Shown here in pieces: positions 16,929 to 24,534 of a stretch of DNA of 64,000 bases. A program made the translations under genes and the position numbers. How positions within the stretch are numbered: the first letter of the stretch is position 1; every line of letters begins with the position of its first letter. This stretch comes from Ferruginibacter sp. (GTDB lineage Bacteria; Bacteroidota; Bacteroidia; Chitinophagales; Chitinophagaceae): contig JAQBNH010000008.1 of assembly GCA_028288705.1 (NCBI GenBank), positions 62,001 through 126,000 of the forward strand, given 5' to 3'. The notes beneath the pieces were generated by a model. That model saw only the letters and a list, made by a program, of their open reading frames with translations. It was not told the origin of the DNA and ran no database searches.

Positions 16929-17732
16929 ATGTATATGCGCAAAATAATTTCTTTACTGATCCTGACTGTTGCATCACATTTCTGTTATGCCCAGTTCAGC
17001 ACCGTGCAGTTCTCCCCTGCCACATTTACCGGGGAAGATGCTGTTACTTTTACTATTGACCTGACAGGAACATCACTGGCGGGCGAAACGGAAGTCTATA
17101 TCTGGGCCTTCGCAAATTCCGGTCTCAACGATCCGCAGTATCCTTCCAAAGATGGCTACACAAATACAGACTGGGGTAATTCACCTGCAACTGCGAAACT
17201 GACAAGTCTTGGTGGAAACAAATGGTCTTACACATTAACAGGTACAGATCTGTTTAACCCGTTAACGTTAGGTCAGTTGAAATATTTCCAGTTCCTGATC
17301 AAGACCAAAACCGGTAGTAAGCAAACAAGTGATTCACCGAAATACCCATTTGCTCCCGTGGTTTACGTTCCTGCGGTTTATCGTTTATTCCCGAGCAGGA
17401 TGAACCAGGACGATGCGATCACCGTTTATTTTTATCAGAATTTGTCTACCGATATTACTGAATCGAGAATGGCACCTGTGTCTATGACGATCAAATTATA
17501 TAATGCTTCTGGTGTTCAGTTCGGATCAAATATTACGTTACCTGTAAGAAGTCTTGGAAACAAATTATACAGCGCAAGTTTCATCCCGGCAGTATCAGTA
17601 GCAATACCGGCCGGCACAACGCTGGGTAGTTTTACCTACGCGGTAAATGGTTCCTATTTCGACGTGAATGGAGCAACCATCAATGTTACAGGGCCTGAGA
17701 ATACTAAAACATTCGATGTACTGCATTTTTAA
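16929..17732 (+). CDS. secreted beta-sandwich protein of the sus operon
   Basis: 267 residues. ATG at 16929; a second ATG at 16935 starts the signal peptide proper (MRKIISLLIL, cleavage after CYAQ). The mature N-terminal half has the pattern VTFTIDLTG, then WGNSPATAKLTSLGGNKWSYTLTG. It closely parallels residues about 20-150 of the exported GH13 enzyme at 7942 (VSFTIDCTKG, then ATPLGNNKYQYTISN). The second half is another beta-sandwich. No catalytic motif and no lipobox are visible. The shared module suggests glucan binding or surface assembly, but this is inference. It lies between the DUF5004-like and SusE/F-like genes in the same operon. Confidence 0.75.
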   Translation: MYMRKIISLLILTVASHFCYAQFSTVQFSPATFTGEDAVTFTIDLTGTSLAGETEVYIWAFANSGLNDPQYPSKDGYTNTDWGNSPATAKLTSLGGNKWSYTLTGTDLFNPLTLGQLKYFQFLIKTKTGSKQTSDSPKYPFAPVVYVPAVYRLFPSRMNQDDAITVYFYQNLSTDITESRMAPVSMTIKLYNASGVQFGSNITLPVRSLGNKLYSASFIPAVSVAIPAGTTLGSFTYAVNGSYFDVNGATINVTGPENTKTFDVLHF

Positions 17733-17754
17733 AATGACAATTAATAATCTTGAT

Positions 17755-19572
17755 ATGAAAAAAATTATCTCCTACGCATTCATCCTCATCAGCATGATCT
17801 TTATGGATTCATGTAAAAAACTGGATTTCGATTACGAAACCACGGGCGAGGCCATTGGTGCATTCAAACTAATAAACCCGGCAGATAACAGCGCTGTTTT
17901 GTTGAATTCCGCTGCGCCTGCTACACCTGTAGTATTTTCATGGTCGGCAGCGTCGAAAGGCGTTAATGCAGCAGTGACCTATTCATGGAAAATCGCCTTA
18001 AAGACCGGCGACCTTAAAGCGCCACTTTTCCAGCTTGCCTCCGATAATGCAGGCGCGGCAACAACACTCACCCTTACACATAAAAGTCTGGACAGCCTGC
18101 TGGAAAAAGCGGGAATCGCAGCAAATGCAAAGGCCGCTTTAAAGTGGACCGTTGTTGCAACCAACAGCACGAAAACAGAACAGGAAGCAAACCCTTTCAA
18201 TATCGACATAACGCGGTTCGGTATCGGGATCACTGCGTTCACTATTTTCGCTCCTGCATCGTCTACAACTATTACGAATACCAATCCAAGTTCTACAACG
18301 GATTTTTTCAATTTCCGCTGGCAGAAAGCGATTGCAGCGCCTGCTGGAAACACGGTTCGGTACAAAGTAGCGATCGTACAAAAAACGTTTGATGCAAACG
18401 GAAATGCGCTGGCGCCTGATTTCAGCCGTCCTTTGTTTACCATTGCTTCAAACAGTAACGGCGTTGACACATTCGCAAATGTTTCTTACAAACAAATGAG
18501 CGATTCCTTAAGTGCACATGGTTTATCTAACCTCAGCATTCCATCTTTATTACAATGGACGGTGATCGCAACATCAGGAACGTTTTCTTCGCAAGCAAAT
18601 TATTTTAACGACTTATATATTGCACGCGAAGTGAAAGTATATGTTGTGGGTGCAGCCACACCAGGCGGCTGGGATATCGCCCTTTCAACACGCATGATCG
18701 AAGATCCGCGCTTTCCGGGAACATACTTTACTTACATCCAGCTAACCGCCGGAGAATTTAAATTCGTAAACGGGCAGGCATGGCCTCCATCACCGGGCGC
18801 GGTTGACTGGGGCCAGGATCCTGCGCTTCCTGCCGGAAATATTACGGATAACAACGAGAATAATATTTCCGTTGCTACTGCCGGCGTTTACAGGATCACC
18901 TTCGACCTGGTGAACAAAAAATACTACTTACAAACAGCCGTTGCTAACGGAATCGGTGGCATGGGAATGATTGGAGCCTTCCAGGGCTGGTCGCAGCCTG
19001 CTACAAAAATGGGCTATATCGGGGTAAACAAATTCCTGTTGCTGGCCAACATGAACACGAATGATGAATTTAAATTTCATGATGGTAACGACTGGAACAA
19101 CAGTGCCAATAACCTGCACCGCTGGTTTGCCGTAGATAACAACAATGGCGGAAAAATGGTGATCGATCCCGGAGCTGGTTACGACAACTTTAAGTGGACA
19201 GGTGCTAACGGAAGAGTGCGTGCGATCTGGGATGGTTCTAATACCACCAACTTAACGTACAGCCTCACACCGGCAACAGAAATGCGCGTGGTTGGTAACG
19301 GCGTAAATGTTGCAGGCGTGAACGACTGGGATCCGCCGACATCTCCGCAAATGACCTACACAGGCAATGGCATCTGGACGATTACGTTACCACTAAGAGC
19401 TGCCAAAGAAATAAAATTTGTATCAGGCAATGCCTGGGGTGCTTTTGATTATGAGGATGGCGGTAACGGTAAACTGCAATACGATGGCGGACCAAACTTC
19501 GCTACACCCGCAGCTGCCGGCACTTATACGATCACATTGAACGAACAATCAGGAACGTACAGCATCCTGTAA
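17755..19572 (+). CDS. SusE/SusF-like multi-module starch-binding lipoprotein
   Basis: 605 residues from the ATG at 17755, which gives a clean lipoprotein signal (MIFMDSCKK, Cys20). An upstream in-frame ATG at 17668 overlaps the previous gene and is rejected. Two related SusE-type Ig-like domains (about 36-150 and 155-290) are each built around an LF...LLEKAG...LKWTVVAT-type pattern. Three carbohydrate-binding repeats follow, starting near residues 291 (VYVVGAATPGGWD), 401 (MIGAFQGW) and 508 (MRVVGNGVNVAGVNDWD), each with a KF(V/H)xGxxW motif. It should sit on the outer surface and hold starch for SusCD. It is larger than typical SusE or SusF and looks like a combined form. A strong terminator follows. 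Confidence 0.88.
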   Translation: MKKIISYAFILISMIFMDSCKKLDFDYETTGEAIGAFKLINPADNSAVLLNSAAPATPVVFSWSAASKGVNAAVTYSWKIALKTGDLKAPLFQLASDNAGAATTLTLTHKSLDSLLEKAGIAANAKAALKWTVVATNSTKTEQEANPFNIDITRFGIGITAFTIFAPASSTTITNTNPSSTTDFFNFRWQKAIAAPAGNTVRYKVAIVQKTFDANGNALAPDFSRPLFTIASNSNGVDTFANVSYKQMSDSLSAHGLSNLSIPSLLQWTVIATSGTFSSQANYFNDLYIAREVKVYVVGAATPGGWDIALSTRMIEDPRFPGTYFTYIQLTAGEFKFVNGQAWPPSPGAVDWGQDPALPAGNITDNNENNISVATAGVYRITFDLVNKKYYLQTAVANGIGGMGMIGAFQGWSQPATKMGYIGVNKFLLLANMNTNDEFKFHDGNDWNNSANNLHRWFAVDNNNGGKMVIDPGAGYDNFKWTGANGRVRAIWDGSNTTNLTYSLTPATEMRVVGNGVNVAGVNDWDPPTSPQMTYTGNGIWTITLPLRAAKEIKFVSGNAWGAFDYEDGGNGKLQYDGGPNFATPAAAGTYTITLNEQSGTYSIL

Positions 19573-19592
19573 ATAATTTTATACTTTACATG

Positions 19593-19627
19593 CAAACCCT
19601 TCTTACCCATCAGAAGGGTTTGTTTTA
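19593..19627 (+). terminator. terminator inside the alpha-glucan locus, before the GH31 gene
   Basis: CAAACCCTTCT (19593-19603) pairs perfectly over 11 bp with AGAAGGGTTTG (19612-19622) around an 8-nt loop, followed by TTTTA. It separates the SusE/F-like gene from the alpha-glucosidase gene. It also argues that the GH31 start is the ATG at 19668 rather than an upstream ATG at 19590. Confidence 0.75.
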
Positions 19628-19667
19628 TCAGCCTTATTTCATTCCATACTTTTCTAAATCATACAAC

Positions 19668-22118
19668 ATGAAAAGCATCTTCACGATTTTATCTCTTGCA
19701 ACACTGCTGTCGGCGGCTGCACAAAATCCCGTTCGCGAAGCAGGCAATATTAAATCGGTTCGAACAGCAAATAACAAGATCAGCATTACAACAGACAACG
19801 CCTTTGCGGATATCATAATTTACAGCCCCAATATTATTCGCGTAAGAATGGATAAAAAACAATTGATCAAAGATCATTCATATGCCGTGATCACTGAGCC
19901 CGTAAAAACCAATGCAAAGATTTCAGAAACCGGCTCAGAGATCAGCATTGTTACTGATTCGATGAAGGCCATCATCCAGAAAAAACCATTCGCCGTAGCC
20001 TTTTATACATTAGACGGAAGGCTGATCAATGAAGATGAGAAAGGCCTGAACACTTCCTGGGTCGGGGATGAAGTTACCAATTACCGGCATATGCAGGCCG
20101 ACGAAAAATTCATTGGCCTTGGCGAAAAAACCGGCGACCTGAATCGTCGCGGAAACGGTTACACCAACTGGAATACAGATGCTTTTGGTTATTCCGCAGG
20201 ACAAGATCCTATCTACTCTACTATCCCGTTTTATATCGGTATCCATCATGACATGAACTATGGTATTTTCTTAGACAATACCTTCCAATCTGACTTTAAT
20301 TTCGGCGCAAGCAACGATCGCTTTTCTTCATTTGGTGCTAAGAATGGCGAGATGAATTACTATTTTATCTGGCATACGAAAATGGCAGATATCATTCGTT
20401 CGTATACAGATCTTACGGGCCGGATGAAATTACCACCGATGTGGAGTTTGGGTTATCAACAAAACCGCTATAGCTATTATCCCGACACGGAAGTGTTACG
20501 CATCGCCCAAACATTAAGAGAGAAAAAAATTCCTGCTGATGGTATTACGCTGGACATTCATTACATGGATCGCTACCAATTATTCACCTGGAATAAGGAA
20601 CGCTTTCCCAACCCATTGAAATTAACCAACCAGTTAAAAGACATGGGTTTCAAAACAACCGTGATCGTTGATCCGGGCATTAAGATTGAACCTGGCTCCG
20701 GCGCTTACGAAAGAGGACTGCAGCAGGATGCGTATATCAAATATTCAGACGGAAAATATTACACAGGTCAGGTTTGGCCGGGCTGGTGCTATTTTGCCGA
20801 TTTCACCAGTGAAAAAGGACGCAACTTCTGGAGAAAAGAAGTGAAATTTTTTGCGGATAACGGCATCAGCGGTACATGGAACGACATGAACGAGATCGCC
20901 ACCTGGGGACAAAAAATTCCGAGTAATGTGATCTTCGATTTTGAAGGGCGCAAAGGCACACATCTCGAAGCACATAACGTTTACGGCTCATTGATGGCGA
21001 AAACAAGTTACGAAGGTGCAAGAGCAGCAAATCCAAATGAAAGGCCGTTCGTGCTCACACGTGCGGGTTACGCAGGCTTACAAAATTACACTGCGATCTG
21101 GACAGGCGATAATCGTTCTGAAGACAATCATATGATTGCCGGCGTGCGTTTACTGAATAGTTTAGGTTTAAGCGGTGTGCCTTTTACCGGTATGGACATC
21201 GGCGGCTTTACAGGAAATCCATCCACAGGATTATATGCCCGATGGATTCAACTCGGCGCCTTCATCCCTTATTTCCGAAATCATACGGCGATCAATACCA
21301 AATCGTCTGAACCATGGGCATATGGTGAAGAAGTGACAGAAATCTCGCGCAACTATATCAGTCTGCGGTATAAACTGATGCCTTACCTGTATGGTAGCTT
21401 TTATGAGGCCACGCAAAATGGCTTGCCGGTGGTGCGGTCCCTGGCAATTGACAACACTTTTGATAACAATATTTATAACAACGCGTTTCAAAACCAGTTT
21501 ATGTTCGGGCCTTCCATCATGGTTGCGCCGGTAGAAAGCGGTAAAGATTTTACCAAAGTATATTTTCCAAAAGGTGGCTGGTATAACTTCTATTCTGATG
21601 AGAAAGAAATGGGCGGCCAGGCGAAACCTGTGGAATTAAGCCTGCAAAAATTACCCGTATACGTAAAAGAAAGCAGCATCATCCCGATGCAGTCGCTGGT
21701 CCAATCTACGGCTATCGCGCCAACAGATACCCTGATCGTGCACTTGTACAAAGGCACAGTGAACAACAGCTATGTATATTACGAAGACGACGGCAAATCT
21801 TTCGATTATGAAAAAGGCAATTTTTACAAACGCCTGATGAATTACGATGCCGCCAACAATATTTTCCGCCTGGAAAAAGCGGAAGGAAAATCAGGGTCGA
21901 AATTTAATTATGTATCCCTGGTGTTGCATGGTTTTGATAACCTGAACAACCTTAAAGTAAATGCTGCAGGCATGACGGTGAAACAGGGACGAACCTATTT
22001 GCTTTCCCCAATCTCGCAATTTGATCCGCAGGGTTCAGAGAAGGCAGCTGATGGCAGTGCGACGGGGAATGTTGTTTTTAAAAACAATGCTGATGCAATT
22101 ACGGTAGAATTGAATTAA
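19668..22118 (+). CDS. GH31 alpha-glucosidase, secreted/periplasmic
   Basis: 816 residues from the ATG at 19668 with a signal peptide (ends SAAAQ). The N-terminal beta-sandwich is of the galactose-mutarotase-like type. The barrel has nucleophile Asp406 in WNDMNE and acid/base Asp481 in TGDNRSEDN, both typical of GH31. The FRNHTA stretch after the active site and the C-terminal beta domains are present. It would release glucose from the non-reducing ends of maltooligosaccharides, taking the place that GH97 SusB has in the Bacteroides sus operon. A terminator between it and the sus operon means partial read-through or a separate promoter, which I could not identify with confidence. Confidence 0.92.
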   Translation: MKSIFTILSLATLLSAAAQNPVREAGNIKSVRTANNKISITTDNAFADIIIYSPNIIRVRMDKKQLIKDHSYAVITEPVKTNAKISETGSEISIVTDSMKAIIQKKPFAVAFYTLDGRLINEDEKGLNTSWVGDEVTNYRHMQADEKFIGLGEKTGDLNRRGNGYTNWNTDAFGYSAGQDPIYSTIPFYIGIHHDMNYGIFLDNTFQSDFNFGASNDRFSSFGAKNGEMNYYFIWHTKMADIIRSYTDLTGRMKLPPMWSLGYQQNRYSYYPDTEVLRIAQTLREKKIPADGITLDIHYMDRYQLFTWNKERFPNPLKLTNQLKDMGFKTTVIVDPGIKIEPGSGAYERGLQQDAYIKYSDGKYYTGQVWPGWCYFADFTSEKGRNFWRKEVKFFADNGISGTWNDMNEIATWGQKIPSNVIFDFEGRKGTHLEAHNVYGSLMAKTSYEGARAANPNERPFVLTRAGYAGLQNYTAIWTGDNRSEDNHMIAGVRLLNSLGLSGVPFTGMDIGGFTGNPSTGLYARWIQLGAFIPYFRNHTAINTKSSEPWAYGEEVTEISRNYISLRYKLMPYLYGSFYEATQNGLPVVRSLAIDNTFDNNIYNNAFQNQFMFGPSIMVAPVESGKDFTKVYFPKGGWYNFYSDEKEMGGQAKPVELSLQKLPVYVKESSIIPMQSLVQSTAIAPTDTLIVHLYKGTVNNSYVYYEDDGKSFDYEKGNFYKRLMNYDAANNIFRLEKAEGKSGSKFNYVSLVLHGFDNLNNLKVNAAGMTVKQGRTYLLSPISQFDPQGSEKAADGSATGNVVFKNNADAITVELN

Positions 22119-22146
22119 TTTAGGTTACCGTAACCTAATCATCATC

Positions 22147-22668
22147 ATGGAAGCAATGCAAACAACCGTAGCAGTGGGTAATACCGAATTACCCCTTTCT
22201 TTACAACCTGCAACAGTTATTCATTCAAATAAATTTTCAGAGGCACGGGGAGGCGGATTCAACCTCCCCGTAATCTCCACACTTTACACCGAAGTTGTGT
22301 ATCGGATGAAAGACACGCAGGCGGATGTGAAACTTTACCTGCGCAACCGCAACCTTCCGATCTATACCAACCAGGAAGTCTCTTTAATTTCCAGCTCAGG
22401 AAAACTGATCGGTTTCATCGATGTAAAAACAAACCAATATTATTATACCAGCTCCGACCTCAGCCGTCATCTCGGGATGGCTATACCTTATTACTGGGTA
22501 CTGATCTTTTCTGTTGCAGGAGCTGCACTTATTTACTTTTTATACCCGGAAGGAAGAGGTCCGCTGATGGCCGCTCCGGCCCTGATCGCCTTATTGTTTT
22601 ACTGGATCTACAAATACCTTACAAACCGCCGGATCACCCAGGCGGTAGATGCATATATGGTCAGTTAA
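22147..22668 (+). CDS. uncharacterised membrane protein
   Basis: 173 residues, 28 bp after the GH31 gene and in the same direction, so possibly co-transcribed. I do not recognise the family. Residues about 1-115 are soluble and beta-rich, with TEVVYRMKDTQADVKLYLRN and a GKLIGFIDVKTNQYYYTS stretch. Two hydrophobic segments follow at about 117-135 and 140-158, then a basic tail (YLTNRRITQ). There is no signal peptide. An 8-bp GC-rich inverted repeat (22246-22253 with 22263-22270) lies in the coding region. Its stop is one base from the stop of the convergent phosphatase gene. Confidence 0.6.
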   Translation: MEAMQTTVAVGNTELPLSLQPATVIHSNKFSEARGGGFNLPVISTLYTEVVYRMKDTQADVKLYLRNRNLPIYTNQEVSLISSSGKLIGFIDVKTNQYYYTSSDLSRHLGMAIPYYWVLIFSVAGAALIYFLYPEGRGPLMAAPALIALLFYWIYKYLTNRRITQAVDAYMVS

Positions 22669-22669
22669 A

Positions 22670-24304
22670 TTATTTTATCAGTTCTGTTACTACATGCCCA
22701 ACGCAACCGCTGGGCATTTGTATTTTCAGCATGCCGGCAAGTGTGGCCGAAATATCCGTCATGTAAGTTTCCCTGTTAGTTTGCCCCTGCTTTACTCCCC
22801 AGCCATACCAAAGCAACGGAATATGAGCATCGTAAGGATTCCAGAGGCCATGCGTAGTTCCCTTCAGTCCGCCATCAAAATACCCGGATTTCAATACAAA
22901 CTGTATATCGCCGCTGCGGCTGGCGGTATAGCCATTGATCGCACGTTCTTTATAGGGCTGAGGAAGAGTGGCTTCGCCTGTTTTCGCGGTTTCATAAACT
23001 GTAGTGATAAAAGGTTTTGCTGATAATATTTTGATCACCTGTTTTTTCATCGCCTCTATATCTATTTTATTTTTTTCCATCCCGGCGAGATCCAGATACA
23101 CCTGGTAATTCTGTACGCTCAATACTGCTTTTTTAAAACCGAACAGGTCGTTGATGCTGTTATTGATCTCCGTGGTTAATGCTGCATTGCTATAGACGCC
23201 GCCGGGAATACGATGTTCCGCTAAAAATCCGGGTACATGCGTAGCCCCATGATCGGCCGTTAAAAAAACGAGATAATTATCTTTGCCCAAATTTTTATCG
23301 AGGTAAGTAAGAAAGTCTGCGACGTCTTTATCAAGCCTTAAATAGCTGTCTTCGACCTCAATAGAATTTGGTCCAAAACTATGGCCGGTATAATCTGTCG
23401 ATGAAATGCTTACAGCAAGAAAATCTGTCGCTTTTCCTTTACCTAAATTTTCTTCTTCCATCGCCTGCCGGGCAAAGTCGAATGTGAAACTCGCAGCAAA
23501 AGGCGTGTATTTAAAAGCCTCGTATTTTGTTTTCCCGTTTGTACTCAACCGGTGCGGAAAGGTTGGCGATGTTTCGCCGGGGAGTGCGAGTTCATAAGGC
23601 TGATCGTCTGCGGTGCTTTGCGAATATTTTTCCAAGGGCAACAATGTATTCCAGTCTTGCGACATATATTTTCCCGCCAGGTCTTTTGCGTTAAAATCGT
23701 TTACCCATGCCGGTAATGCTTTCATGTAAAAGCTGCTGCTGATCCATTTCCCTTCATCATACCAGTATGCGGCGTTTGCACTATGGCCCGCCGGAAGAAT
23801 GGCACCCCGGTCTTTTAATGCGATGCCAATCACTTTCGATTCAAAATTTGTACTTAGCCGAAGTTCATCTGTGATCGTGCTCACCCATAAATTCTTCGGA
23901 CTCATTTTTCCGGCCCAGCCATTGTTGCCTAAACCTGTAACAGTAGAATCGCTCGTGCAATACATGCTGCCGTTGATGGACTTATCAAACCAGTAATTTC
24001 CAACGATGCCATGATAAGCAGGAACACTGCCTGTATAAACAGTAGAATGGCCGACGGCGGTATAGGTGGGCACATATGGAATGAAAGTGTTCTCACAACT
24101 GAAGCCCTGCTTGAGCAGGCGATTAAAACCACCTGTTCCATAAAGCGATTGAAAACGATATAAATAATCCCAGCGCATCTGGTCGATCACTAAACCTACC
24201 ACCAGTTTCGGCTTTGCGGGCGAGGCAGCTTTGCCGGGCTGCGCCATCAGCGGGGAAAAAGAAAATAACAGCAAAGCCTGCAACATATAATATTTAATAC
24301 GCAT
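22670..24304 (-). CDS. PafA-like alkaline phosphatase
   Basis: 544 residues from the ATG at 24304 (a TTG one codon earlier is unlikely). The signal peptide ends PLMAQ. The fold is the alkaline-phosphatase superfamily as in Elizabethkingia PafA: metal ligand Asp41 in VIDQMRWD and nucleophile Thr82 in PTYTAVGH, offset by three from Asp38/Thr79 of PafA. The KDRGA motif equals the Lys/Arg phosphate-binding pair. DYTGH, TADHGA and the late THGLWNPYDAHIP histidines provide the second metal set. It should hydrolyse phosphate monoesters in the periplasm, independent of phosphate repression in known homologues. It is convergent with the gene at 22147. Confidence 0.88.
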   Translation of the reverse strand: MRIKYYMLQALLLFSFSPLMAQPGKAASPAKPKLVVGLVIDQMRWDYLYRFQSLYGTGGFNRLLKQGFSCENTFIPYVPTYTAVGHSTVYTGSVPAYHGIVGNYWFDKSINGSMYCTSDSTVTGLGNNGWAGKMSPKNLWVSTITDELRLSTNFESKVIGIALKDRGAILPAGHSANAAYWYDEGKWISSSFYMKALPAWVNDFNAKDLAGKYMSQDWNTLLPLEKYSQSTADDQPYELALPGETSPTFPHRLSTNGKTKYEAFKYTPFAASFTFDFARQAMEEENLGKGKATDFLAVSISSTDYTGHSFGPNSIEVEDSYLRLDKDVADFLTYLDKNLGKDNYLVFLTADHGATHVPGFLAEHRIPGGVYSNAALTTEINNSINDLFGFKKAVLSVQNYQVYLDLAGMEKNKIDIEAMKKQVIKILSAKPFITTVYETAKTGEATLPQPYKERAINGYTASRSGDIQFVLKSGYFDGGLKGTTHGLWNPYDAHIPLLWYGWGVKQGQTNRETYMTDISATLAGMLKIQMPSGCVGHVVTELIK

Positions 24305-24393
24305 CAATAATTTTTATTCAAAGATAGCTGCATCGGTGCGAATGGAGTGGCCGCTATGTTAAGCGGAGGTTACTTTTTTTAGCCTCAATTGCT

Positions 24394-24401
24394 TAATTTT
24401 G
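24394..24401 (+). promoter_or_regulatory. -7 promoter element before the serine palmitoyltransferase gene
   Basis: TAATTTTG fits TAnnTTTG but has no clear TTTG at the -33 spacing (a T-run lies at 24374-24380). If used, the leader is about 127 nt long and contains the hairpin and small ORF noted separately. Confidence 0.35.
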
Positions 24402-24445
24402 CCACATTCTAATGCACAAATAAGCGCGTTAAATCGCTGCGGGGA

Positions 24446-24517
24446 ATGTTGGAACTGTTAGAGGTAAGTGAGAACGTTGCCCCTCGTACCGTTACAATTA
24501 TTGACTTTTTAATTTGA
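24446..24517 (+). CDS. possible leader peptide ORF (23 codons)
   Basis: ATG at 24446 to TGA at 24515-24517 encodes a 23-residue peptide (MLELLEVSENVAPRT then VTIIDFLI), ending 17 bp before the start of the serine palmitoyltransferase gene. Its 5' part overlaps a stem of GGGGAATGTT (24441-24450) with AACGTTGCCCC (24473-24483), with one bulge and one G-U pair. It could be an attenuating leader or chance; no evidence of translation. Confidence 0.2.
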   Translation: MLELLEVSENVAPRTVTIIDFLI

Positions 24518-24534
24518 CATAATAAATCAACAAG

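Noticed and set aside
17668..17754. Longer start for the SusE/F-like gene at 17668
   Set aside because: It overlaps the upstream gene and puts about 29 residues before the lipoprotein signal.
18144..18392. Small plus-strand ORF within the SusE/F-like gene
   Set aside because: Embedded in a well-supported coding frame, with no independent start signal or family match.
22649..23023. 124-codon plus-strand frame opposite the PafA-like gene
   Set aside because: It lies on the wrong strand of a gene with full catalytic motifs, with no recognisable domain.
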